DNA of 34,650 nucleotides from Candidatus Peregrinibacteria bacterium. GTDB taxonomy: Bacteria; Patescibacteriota; Gracilibacteria; UBA1369; LOWO2-01-FULL-3. The position numbers and the translations under genes were made by a program. Positions 1 through 7,192 of the stretch are shown in pieces. The DNA lies in NCBI GenBank assembly GCA_014729275.1, contig WJKE01000061.1, positions 1 through 34,650 on the forward strand, written 5' to 3'. How positions within the stretch are numbered: position 1 is the first letter of the stretch; every line of letters starts with the position of its first letter. The notes beneath the pieces are model-generated. The model was not told the origin of the DNA, did no database searches, and saw only the letters and a list, made by a program, of their open reading frames with translations.

Positions 1-78
1 GCAGAAATTCCTTAAGATTGTGCTCATAGCATATTGGTGCTATTTTGTGCTAGGAAAATATTTGATAATTTAAATTTT

Positions 79-720
79 ATGTCTTTGGAGAAAGAAATTG
101 CTGAAAATTTACTAAACAAAGAGGCTGTGAAGGTGAGTATTGAACCGCCTTTTACATGGGTGAGTGGTATAAAGTCGCCGGTTTATTGTGATAATAGGAA
201 AATGATTTCTTTTCCGGAAGAGAGGAAGGCTGTTGTTGAAGGATTTAAAACTTTGCTTGAAGAGAAGGGCTTAAAGCCGGATGTGCTTGGAGGAACTGCA
301 ACTGCGGCTATTCCGTGGGCTGCGTTTTTGGCTTATGAACTGGATCTTCCAATGATATATATTCGTCCGGAGAAAAAAGAGCATGGAGCAGGTAAACAAA
401 TTGAAGGTCATTTAGAGGAAGGGCAAAACGTTTTGATAATTGAGGATTTGATTTCTACAGGGGGATCAAGCGTGAAAGCTGCAGAAGCAGTACGCGAAGC
501 GGGAGCAAAAGTTGATGATATTTTTGCGATTGTGACTTGGGAAATTCCAAAATCCATATCAAGATTTGAGGAAGCGAATCTTTCTCTTAGTACTTTGACC
601 GATTACACAAACATTATAGGGCTGGCATCTGAAAAAGGTGTTATTCCTTCAGATCAGTTGGATGCTATTTTGCAATTCAAGGAGGATCCGGCTTCCTGGG
701 GAGAAAAAATGGGGTTTTAA
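79..720 (+). CDS. pyrE: Orotate phosphoribosyltransferase
   Basis: Transfers the phosphoribosyl group of PRPP to orotate to make OMP, the fifth step of UMP synthesis, in the cytoplasm. Numbered from ATG 79 (213 aa, normal family length), the PRPP-binding motif VLIIEDLISTGGSS lies at residues 118-131 and the mobile catalytic loop RPEKKEHGAGK at 96-106. I prefer ATG 79 to an in-frame TTG at 34: the 15 extra residues do not resemble the family N-terminus, while MSLEKEIAENLL does. pyrF follows after 18 bp, so the two are probably co-transcribed. A weak promoter-like pair (TTGTGC, 17 bp, TATTTT, 18-46) precedes the gene. Confidence 0.95.
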   Translation: MSLEKEIAENLLNKEAVKVSIEPPFTWVSGIKSPVYCDNRKMISFPEERKAVVEGFKTLLEEKGLKPDVLGGTATAAIPWAAFLAYELDLPMIYIRPEKKEHGAGKQIEGHLEEGQNVLIIEDLISTGGSSVKAAEAVREAGAKVDDIFAIVTWEIPKSISRFEEANLSLSTLTDYTNIIGLASEKGVIPSDQLDAILQFKEDPASWGEKMGF

Positions 721-738
721 ATTTTAACAATAATAATT

Positions 739-1683
739 ATGAAGAAAACATTTGCAGATAGACTGGTGGAAGCTGTTAAGGCTAAGGGGAATCCAATTTG
801 TGTTGGGCTTGATCCCAGGCTTAATCAGATTCCATCCTATATAAAAAGAAAAGCGCTTGAAGGGAAGGATGTGTCTCCAATGGCGGCTGCAGCTGATAGT
901 ATTTTGGAATTTAATAAAGGAATTATTGATGCGGTCGCAGATATTGTGCCTGTGGTGAAACCGCAAATAGCTTTTTATGAGATTTTTGGGTATGAAGGTG
1001 TGCGCGCTTACGAAGAAACTTTGAAATACGCAAAAGAAAAAGGACTTATAACAATTGCGGACGCAAAAAGAAATGATATTGGTTCAACTGCGACCGCCTA
1101 CGCCCAAGCTTTTTTAGGTGAAGTTGAAATGTTTGAAGATGAAAATGAAGTTATTTCTCCAATTTTTGACGCGGATAGCATTACCCTAAACGCTTATCTT
1201 GGAATTGATGGCATTAAGCCTTTTATTACAGAGGCTCAAAATTATGATAAAGGAATGTTTATTCTGGTAAAAACTTCAAATCCTTCGAGCGGTGATCTTC
1301 AGGATTTGGAAATGAAAGATGATTCAAAGATTTATGAAATAATGGGCTACTTGGTAGATAGTTGGGGCGCAAATGAAATAAGTGATAGCGGATACAGTAG
1401 TGTAGGCGCGGTTGTGGGTGCAACTTATCCGGAACAGGCTGCTACGCTTCGAAAAATTATGCCAAATTCAATCTTTTTAGTTCCCGGCTATGGAGCTCAA
1501 GGCGGGGGAGCAAAAGATGTAGCGCCTTGCTTTAATGATGATGGACTTGGTGCGGTGGTAAATAGCAGTCGTGGAATCATTTTTGCTTACGAAAAACTGG
1601 ATGGATTTGATGAAACCAGTTATGCAGAGGCTGCGGCACAAGCTGCAAAAAATATGCGTGATGATTTGGCTTCAATATTTTAG
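739..1683 (+). CDS. pyrF: Orotidine 5'-phosphate decarboxylase
   Basis: Decarboxylates OMP to UMP, the last step of de novo pyrimidine synthesis. The 314-residue length and the motif ADAKRNDIGSTATAYA (about 107-122), with the catalytic Asp-Lys-Asp set D108, K110 and D113, place it in the longer type 2 PyrF group. VGLDP (22-26) and KPQ (74-76) are further conserved barrel motifs, and VPGYGAQGG is the phosphate-binding segment. It forms a unit with pyrE. Its TAG stop shares bases with the TAA stop of the convergent gene on the other strand, so no terminator separates them. Confidence 0.95.
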   Translation: MKKTFADRLVEAVKAKGNPICVGLDPRLNQIPSYIKRKALEGKDVSPMAAAADSILEFNKGIIDAVADIVPVVKPQIAFYEIFGYEGVRAYEETLKYAKEKGLITIADAKRNDIGSTATAYAQAFLGEVEMFEDENEVISPIFDADSITLNAYLGIDGIKPFITEAQNYDKGMFILVKTSNPSSGDLQDLEMKDDSKIYEIMGYLVDSWGANEISDSGYSSVGAVVGATYPEQAATLRKIMPNSIFLVPGYGAQGGGAKDVAPCFNDDGLGAVVNSSRGIIFAYEKLDGFDETSYAEAAAQAAKNMRDDLASIF

Positions 1684-3752
1684 GCAACCCGAGAGATTTT
1701 TTTAACGGATCTATATTTTGATCCGGGCTGAAGTAATGAAGGATTGTTAGTAACCTTAATAGTTACTATTCTTGGAGGATTATTGTTGTAGTTTGGGTAG
1801 CTGATTGTCTGCACAAGAGAATATCGACCTTTATTTTGCACACCCATTACAATTGTTGAGTGATTAAATTTTTTGTTTCCGGGCGCGTGTGTATAAATCC
1901 AATCTCCTTTCTTAAGTAAATCGGGGGAAGCATTACCTCTTGTATCATCAAAACGAGTTCCTTTTGAGTAACGGAAGATTGTGTGTTTACTGTAGTAGCC
2001 CACGGCAAATTCATATACCGCCATGGCCCAGGAATAACAGTGATATCCTTTAACTTTGTATTCCATAAAGGTAACTGCGGTTTCTATAATTTTTTGAGCC
2101 GGATCGAGTCCCTGTATTCTTTTGTGTAATGCAGCAAGCTTTTCTGGTGGAATCTTTTCACTAATTTCCCTTGCTTGTCTTATTGCTAACCGACTTCTTT
2201 TTGATGAAGGATTTTTCTTTATTTTACGGTCAATTCTGGTTTCAGTTTTTCTAAATGGATTAATTCTTAAATTTTTATAGTCCATGAGCGACCTTTTACT
2301 CATTACAGCATAATTCCTACTTTCATCATTTTTATCGCGGTAGTCTTCATATTGAAAACAAGAATTTGAGTTCATGCAGTCGGTTGAAGTCCTTTCAAAA
2401 ATTTTGGATTTTTTGATATTTGAAGTTTTGGGAGCAAAAAGTTTATCTATAAGCGCGTTAACAGAAATTGGATCTGAAGATGATTCAAGTTCGCGAAGTA
2501 TTTTTTTGAATTTTTGAGGATATAATTCTGTGAGTCTGTGAAAGGTTCGGAGATGATATAGTTTTAAGTGGTAAGTTTCGGAAATATTAAAATGATACAT
2601 TTTTCCTAGAAATTCAAAATTTTCAGTTTTCTCTATTGCGCGTAAAAAGTTTATCAAATTATTAGGTTTAAGATCTTTTTTTAAAATTTCATTCAAATTA
2701 GCTTCGCCTTTTATAAGTTTTTCTTGCATTTTTTTTGTGAATCCCAACATTTCCGGTCCTGAAAGTGAAGATCTGCTCAAATTTAAAACAACCCGTCCAC
2801 CATCAATTTCGTTTCTTGTATGCAGCTTGATTCCGTAAAAAGCGAAAATGGATTTCATTATTTCCCAGTCGCTTTTTACTTTTTCGGTTTCTTTAGATTC
2901 TGGTACTGATTCTTCCAAAGAACTTAATGACCTTATGCGACTGTTTTCTCCACCAGTTTCGTCATTATATTCTATGTTTTGATAATCCTGTGCTTGCTCT
3001 TTAATATTTTTAAAGAATTCAGTTTCTTCTGTAACTTGCTTTTCATATAGATCGCTTTGTTCGCTAATTGTTTCTTCCGGGATAATTAGGTAGTTATTGT
3101 AAATTTCCATGTAACCTTTGGCATCAAAATATCCGTAAACTCCGTTTCGTTCCTGGCGGATACCTGTTCTTTTGTTTCCCTGAGTGTCAACTATAGAGAC
3201 TTTAGTATAACTTGGGGGAATAACATGGGCTGCGCCAATTACATATTTTGTATTATCCCTTAAATTTTGAACTTTAAATCCGTTTTCTGTTTTTTTGAGG
3301 TAAACTTGAGCACGCCTTTGGTAAATATCCAGATTGTCGGGATTTTTTAGTTTGGAAAGGTAATATCCTCCCTGTAAATCAATCATAGAGGCGTGGTCGG
3401 CAACTTTAAGGTGATTACTTAATTCTTCCCCGGAAGGTAATTTTTCGAAACTCTTTAGATAATTTTTGGTGTCCGGGTTTTCAAAAAGGCTTTCTCCTAC
3501 AGCCTCCTGTGCATTTGCGGTTGAGGGGGTAAGCATTTCTTTAACACTTTCTTTTTCGCTTTTTTTTCTTTCTTTAAGTGCTTGTAGTCGAGTTTCCAGA
3601 GCTTTAACTTCTTTTTCTTTATTGGCTTCACGCGCTTGTTTAAGCGCTAGCCTAATTTCTTTTTCTTCTTCATTAAAGTTTTCGGGATTCTTAAAAATCA
3701 GGCGTGAGGCCTTAAAATTTTCTTTCAAATTTTTGAGTAATTTTAGTAACAT
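1680..3752 (-). CDS. Large protein of unknown function with C-terminal Cys/His hydrolase-like domain
   Basis: I do not recognise this 690-residue protein as a whole. Residues about 25-75 are very rich in Lys and Glu and probably form a coiled coil. No hydrophobic signal peptide or membrane segment is visible, so how it would be exported, if at all, is unclear. The C-terminal part has Cys572 in GYHCYSWAMAVYEF, a GDW turn at 616-618 and His631 in NHSTIVMG. The order Cys-helix, then GD-turn, then His-strand resembles the papain-like NlpC/P60/CHAP amidases that cut peptidoglycan peptides. This is an inference from motif order only. The middle (about 100-560) matches nothing I know. A promoter candidate lies just upstream at 3782-3811. 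Confidence 0.75.
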   Translation of the reverse strand: MLLKLLKNLKENFKASRLIFKNPENFNEEEKEIRLALKQAREANKEKEVKALETRLQALKERKKSEKESVKEMLTPSTANAQEAVGESLFENPDTKNYLKSFEKLPSGEELSNHLKVADHASMIDLQGGYYLSKLKNPDNLDIYQRRAQVYLKKTENGFKVQNLRDNTKYVIGAAHVIPPSYTKVSIVDTQGNKRTGIRQERNGVYGYFDAKGYMEIYNNYLIIPEETISEQSDLYEKQVTEETEFFKNIKEQAQDYQNIEYNDETGGENSRIRSLSSLEESVPESKETEKVKSDWEIMKSIFAFYGIKLHTRNEIDGGRVVLNLSRSSLSGPEMLGFTKKMQEKLIKGEANLNEILKKDLKPNNLINFLRAIEKTENFEFLGKMYHFNISETYHLKLYHLRTFHRLTELYPQKFKKILRELESSSDPISVNALIDKLFAPKTSNIKKSKIFERTSTDCMNSNSCFQYEDYRDKNDESRNYAVMSKRSLMDYKNLRINPFRKTETRIDRKIKKNPSSKRSRLAIRQAREISEKIPPEKLAALHKRIQGLDPAQKIIETAVTFMEYKVKGYHCYSWAMAVYEFAVGYYSKHTIFRYSKGTRFDDTRGNASPDLLKKGDWIYTHAPGNKKFNHSTIVMGVQNKGRYSLVQTISYPNYNNNPPRIVTIKVTNNPSLLQPGSKYRSVKKISRVA

Positions 3753-3781
3753 TCAAAAATCAGGTTCGGTTATATCCAAGT

Positions 3782-3811
3782 ATTATAACATGATTTAGCC
3801 TTTTATGCCAG
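3782..3811 (-). promoter_or_regulatory. Candidate sigma-70 promoter for the 690-residue protein
   Basis: On the minus strand CTGGCA (3806-3811) and a perfect TATAAT (3782-3787) are separated by 18 bp. The start would fall near 3775, about 20 bp before the ATG. The -35 box overlaps the 3' end of rsmA, so the unit could be uncoupled from the upstream operon. Confidence 0.45.
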
Positions 3812-4568
3812 AAATTGCTTTAGATAAAGCGTTATAATCTTCTATACTTAAATTCTGAGGGCGAATGTTTTGTGGAAGGTTTAAAGTTTCAAAAATTGTT
3901 TCAAGCTTTGAAAGAGGCAAGTCTAAATTTTTTGCCAGTGTTCGAATAAGTTTTTTTCTTTTTTGTGAGAAGGCTGTTTTAATTATTTTTTCAATTTTTT
4001 CGGCTTCTTCACTACTGAATCGATTAATTGTTTTTATATGGATAATTGCTGAATCTACCTTAGGTCTTGGATAAAAAGCCGTATTTTTAACCTTTTTTAT
4101 GTATGTGGCATCTCCGTATAATTTTACCTGAAGATTTAATACGCTACTTTGCTCCTTGTCGCAGATTTTTTTAGCAACTTCGTATTGAATTAAGAGCGTT
4201 AAGGAGTCGGGTTTATTGGCATTTTTTAGAAAGAAATTTATAAGTGGAGAAGTTATGTTGTAGGGGATATTCGCTACAACTTTATATTTTATTTGAGGAA
4301 TGTGATATTCAAGCGCATCGATATTTATTAATTTAAAACCAGGCTTTTTAAAAAATTTTTCTTCCAGAATAGGTATAAGGTCTCGATCTTTTTCCAGGCA
4401 GACAACTTTTTTTGCTTCTTGTAATAAATGCTCTGTTAAAGCGCCTTTGCCGGGTCCAACTTCAATTATTGTTTCTTCTGGTGAAATATCTGCAGTGCTA
4501 ATAATTGTGCGTAAAATATTTTTATCTTTTAAAAAATTTTGTCCGAATCTTTTTTTTGCTTTAAACAT
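3795..4568 (-). CDS. rsmA: 16S rRNA (adenine(1518)-N6/adenine(1519)-N6) dimethyltransferase
   Basis: KsgA/RsmA dimethylates two adjacent adenines in helix 45 of 16S rRNA using S-adenosylmethionine, late in 30S assembly. Visible signatures are the N-terminal KKRFGQNFLKD, the SAM-binding motif EVGPGKGALTEHLL (36-49), the acidic ribose contact LEKD (58-61) and the catalytic NIPY at 100-103. At 257 residues it is full length. Its start overlaps the end of the DUF167 gene by 8 bp, pointing to translational coupling and co-transcription with the trmD operon, another RNA methyltransferase. Confidence 0.96.
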   Translation of the reverse strand: MFKAKKRFGQNFLKDKNILRTIISTADISPEETIIEVGPGKGALTEHLLQEAKKVVCLEKDRDLIPILEEKFFKKPGFKLINIDALEYHIPQIKYKVVANIPYNITSPLINFFLKNANKPDSLTLLIQYEVAKKICDKEQSSVLNLQVKLYGDATYIKKVKNTAFYPRPKVDSAIIHIKTINRFSSEEAEKIEKIIKTAFSQKRKKLIRTLAKNLDLPLSKLETIFETLNLPQNIRPQNLSIEDYNALSKAISGIKG

Positions 4569-4812
4569 CCTCGATTTTTATTAATTTTAACTTTTCAGTC
4601 CTGCCGCTTAAAATTTTTATCCGTTCTGTTCCAATTTTAAGTTCTTTTGCCAAGAATTTTATAAGTTCCTTATTTGCTTTGTTTTTTTCCGGTGGTGCAG
4701 CAATTCGAATTTTTATGGTTTCATCAGCCATAATTTCGCTTATACAGGTTTTTGGACTGCCTGGAATAACTTTAATCCTCAGATACCCGGTTTTTGGTAA
4801 TTTTAAGTGCAT
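4561..4812 (-). CDS. DUF167 (YggU) family protein
   Basis: This 83-residue protein matches the YggU/DUF167 fold family. It shows the KVIPGSPKT start, the central IRIAAPPEKNKANKELIKFLA and the final IKILSGRTEKLKLIKI. The molecular function of the family is not established. The start overlaps the 3' end of the P-type ATPase-like gene by 41 bp, and the 3' end overlaps rsmA by 8 bp, so it is embedded in a compressed operon. The overlap at the 5' end is long; a shorter form cannot be excluded, but the family match begins almost at this Met. Confidence 0.85.
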   Translation of the reverse strand: MHLKLPKTGYLRIKVIPGSPKTCISEIMADETIKIRIAAPPEKNKANKELIKFLAKELKIGTERIKILSGRTEKLKLIKIEDV

Positions 4813-6520
4813 TTTTAATCAAAAATTTGATGATAATATAGCTCACAAAAATATATGCAATTATTTCCCATTCAATTTTTCTTAATTCCGTAAGATTGAA
4901 GATGTTTTGGAAGAGTTGAATGCTTGTTAGGCTGTAAGCAAGTAGGAGAGAAATTATTCCGGTGAAAATTAAATAGATGTTTTTAAGTTTATACTTAATT
5001 GTTTCAAAGGCTTTGTTAGTTTGAAAAATTATAAAGAGGACTAAAATTAAGCTGACTGAGCTTAAACTTATCATTTCTTGTGGGGGAAGAGCTTCTCCGG
5101 GTTCCCAGCCGAGGCGTAAAGAGTTCCAGGTAAGAAGGCAGAGGCCTATTAGGCCCAATGTAACCCCATGTATTAAGGTGTTTTTAATGAATGGACGTGA
5201 GAAGATTTTTTTATTAAGGTCAGCGTTTGAAATTTCTTTAGATTCGGTTTCGCGAAGTGCAATTTCGTTTAACAGATTTATTACCAGGTCTATTATTAAT
5301 ATAGAGCTTATGGTAAATGGTAGAGGGGCTTTTAAGATAAGGGCAAATGCAATAAGTATTATTTGTGCAATTTTGCATGAAAGCGAATGGAAAAATATTT
5401 TTTCAAAGTTTGATATTACGGATCTGGCTCTGAAAATTCCTTCAATTAAATTTATTAAACTTTGGGGATTCCTTTTTTTAATTGTTACTACGTTTTCTTC
5501 CATATCCCTTAAAACCTCTTCCAATAGAGCTTTATCTTTTTGTTGTAATTCGGCAAAAAGAAAATCTTTTTCAGTATTTTGAAGCATTTTTTCAATCTTT
5601 TGCTTGGATAAAGTACGCAAATATTTACCTGTTATGACTTCAAAATATTGGGGGTTTATGAGGTTAAACTCTTTGGCAATTGCAACAGCATTCCGTTCTT
5701 TAATTTTTGTGGCGACATTAATTTTTATGCCTTTATCTTTTAATTCCTGAATATGTTTTTTTGCTTTTAAGTTTAGGGGAGTGGCGGTTCCAATCAGGCC
5801 CAGAAAAATTAGATCCTGTTCAGTAAAATTTTCAGTGTATTTGTCCAGTATTTTGTAGGGCAGCCCTTTATAGGCAAATGCTGTAATTTTTTGGCCTTTT
5901 TGATTTAAAACTTTAATTCTTTTTCGAAGTTTTCTTTTAATTTTTTCAGTAAGTTCAACTTTTTCATTATTAATTATAATTCTGGTGCATTTTTCCAGTA
6001 TTTTTTTGGGATGTCCTTTTGAAAGTGCAAACACCTCTTTTGTGTCGATTTTTTTTACGACAGATGTCGAGAGCTTTTTTTCAATTGTTGTAGGGATTTT
6101 TGCAATTAGTTTGTAATCGTTTTTAAATTTTTGGATTCCGAGCCTTAGTCCGTTAAAAAAATTCTTAATTACCGACTCTGTTTTTTCGGCTTTGGAAAAA
6201 TTTGTGTAAAGAGTTATCACCGAGATCAATTTTAATATTTGGTCTTTTCTTAAATGGTCTTTATCTACTGACATTATTTCGTTGTTGTCGTAGTTAAGAA
6301 TATCAACCATTTTTTTGTTTTCTTTGAGGCTTATTTTATATTTATCAAGAAGAATACTTTTAACAATACCGTAATCTTTGGTAAGGACATTTCGAATGCT
6401 TGTTAAAATTCTTGTGGTATAAGCGAGTTTTAAATTTTGTGATGAAAAAACTTTAATTATTATTAAACTTAAAGGAAGGAAAGCGAGAGCTATAATAATT
6501 GCTAAACTTAAAAGATCCAT
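4772..6520 (-). CDS. Degenerate P-type ATPase-like membrane protein, predicted inactive
   Basis: This 582-residue protein aligns by eye with the second half of the P-type cation ATPase at 7193-9766. KGHPKKILEKC (168-178) matches its KGAYEEVLKKC; DLIFLGLIG (236-244) matches ALTFVGLVG; VITGKYLRTL and LFAELQQKDK match the VVTGQEI and IFARTSPQHK region; LINLIEGIFRARSVISNFEK matches the helix before M5. Several hydrophobic segments follow. The TGES actuator motif, DKTG, TGD and GDGxNDAP are all absent; DYG (49-51) stands roughly where DKTG should be, and IKKRNPQS replaces the hinge motif together with a deletion of about 25 residues. M1-M3 and the A domain are missing. The frame is open throughout, so it looks like a maintained pseudoenzyme rather than a fresh pseudogene. 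It starts 6 bp after trmD. Confidence 0.8.
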   Translation of the reverse strand: MDLLSLAIIIALAFLPLSLIIIKVFSSQNLKLAYTTRILTSIRNVLTKDYGIVKSILLDKYKISLKENKKMVDILNYDNNEIMSVDKDHLRKDQILKLISVITLYTNFSKAEKTESVIKNFFNGLRLGIQKFKNDYKLIAKIPTTIEKKLSTSVVKKIDTKEVFALSKGHPKKILEKCTRIIINNEKVELTEKIKRKLRKRIKVLNQKGQKITAFAYKGLPYKILDKYTENFTEQDLIFLGLIGTATPLNLKAKKHIQELKDKGIKINVATKIKERNAVAIAKEFNLINPQYFEVITGKYLRTLSKQKIEKMLQNTEKDFLFAELQQKDKALLEEVLRDMEENVVTIKKRNPQSLINLIEGIFRARSVISNFEKIFFHSLSCKIAQIILIAFALILKAPLPFTISSILIIDLVINLLNEIALRETESKEISNADLNKKIFSRPFIKNTLIHGVTLGLIGLCLLTWNSLRLGWEPGEALPPQEMISLSSVSLILVLFIIFQTNKAFETIKYKLKNIYLIFTGIISLLLAYSLTSIQLFQNIFNLTELRKIEWEIIAYIFVSYIIIKFLIKNALKITKNRVSED

Positions 6521-6526
6521 TGAGTT

Positions 6527-7171
6527 TTATTTTAAATTTTTTCTGCGCCAGGTTTCAATTTTTTTGTGATTTCCGGATAATAGAACTTCCGGCACTTTTT
6601 TCCCCATAAAATCAGCAGGCCGAGTGTATTGCGGATATTCTTTTTTTCTTTTTAGGTTTTTTGAGAAGGATTCTTCATTTAAAGATTCTTTTTCACCCAA
6701 AACGCCCGGTACAAGCCTTGATATTGCGTCTACCATTACCATTGCCGGTATCTCTCCTCCGGTTAGAATGTAATTTCCTATTGATATTTCATGGTCAACC
6801 AGCATATCGCGTATTCTTTGATCGATTCCTTCATATCTTCCACAGAGCAGTATTAATTCGTCGAATTTTGCGAATTTTTCAACTTTGGTTTGAGTTAAAG
6901 TTTGTCCCTGAGGAGTCATAAAAATTACCGGCCCTTTGTTTTTCTTTTTAATTTTAGTGATTGAATCGTAAAGAGGTTGTGGTGTCATAAGCATTCCGGG
7001 GCCTCCACCAAAAGGTAAATCGTCAACTTTTTTATGCCTGTTTTTTGAGTATTCGCGGATATTGTGAACTTTGATATTTATTAGATTTTCATCAAGAGCA
7101 CGTGCCATTATGCTCTCCCGAAAATAAGATTCAAATATATCCGGAAAAATTGTAAGTATATCGAAGCGCAT
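6527..7171 (-). CDS. trmD: tRNA (guanine(37)-N1)-methyltransferase
   Basis: Methylates G37 next to the anticodon, preventing +1 frameshifting. The SPOUT trefoil-knot signatures are clear: FGGGPGML (54-61), CGRYEGIDQR (110-119) and IGNYILTGGE (131-140). Length, 214 residues, is slightly short for the family. The active-site loop differs from the usual form: ESFSKNLKRKKEYPQYTRP has Glu167 where E. coli has the general base Asp169, and the usual Gly-Leu-Leu is replaced by a Lys/Arg-rich stretch about three residues longer. It sits between an intact and a degenerate P-type ATPase gene, with gaps of 21 and 6 bp. Confidence 0.95.
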   Translation of the reverse strand: MRFDILTIFPDIFESYFRESIMARALDENLINIKVHNIREYSKNRHKKVDDLPFGGGPGMLMTPQPLYDSITKIKKKNKGPVIFMTPQGQTLTQTKVEKFAKFDELILLCGRYEGIDQRIRDMLVDHEISIGNYILTGGEIPAMVMVDAISRLVPGVLGEKESLNEESFSKNLKRKKEYPQYTRPADFMGKKVPEVLLSGNHKKIETWRRKNLK

Positions 7172-7192
7172 AAATTAAGTTTACTATAAGTT

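Noticed and set aside
4772-6520. The ATPase-like gene as the broken half of a frameshifted pump
   Set aside because: Upstream DNA is an intact trmD gene ending 6 bp away, with no remnant of an actuator domain, and motif loss is spread through the frame rather than at one break.
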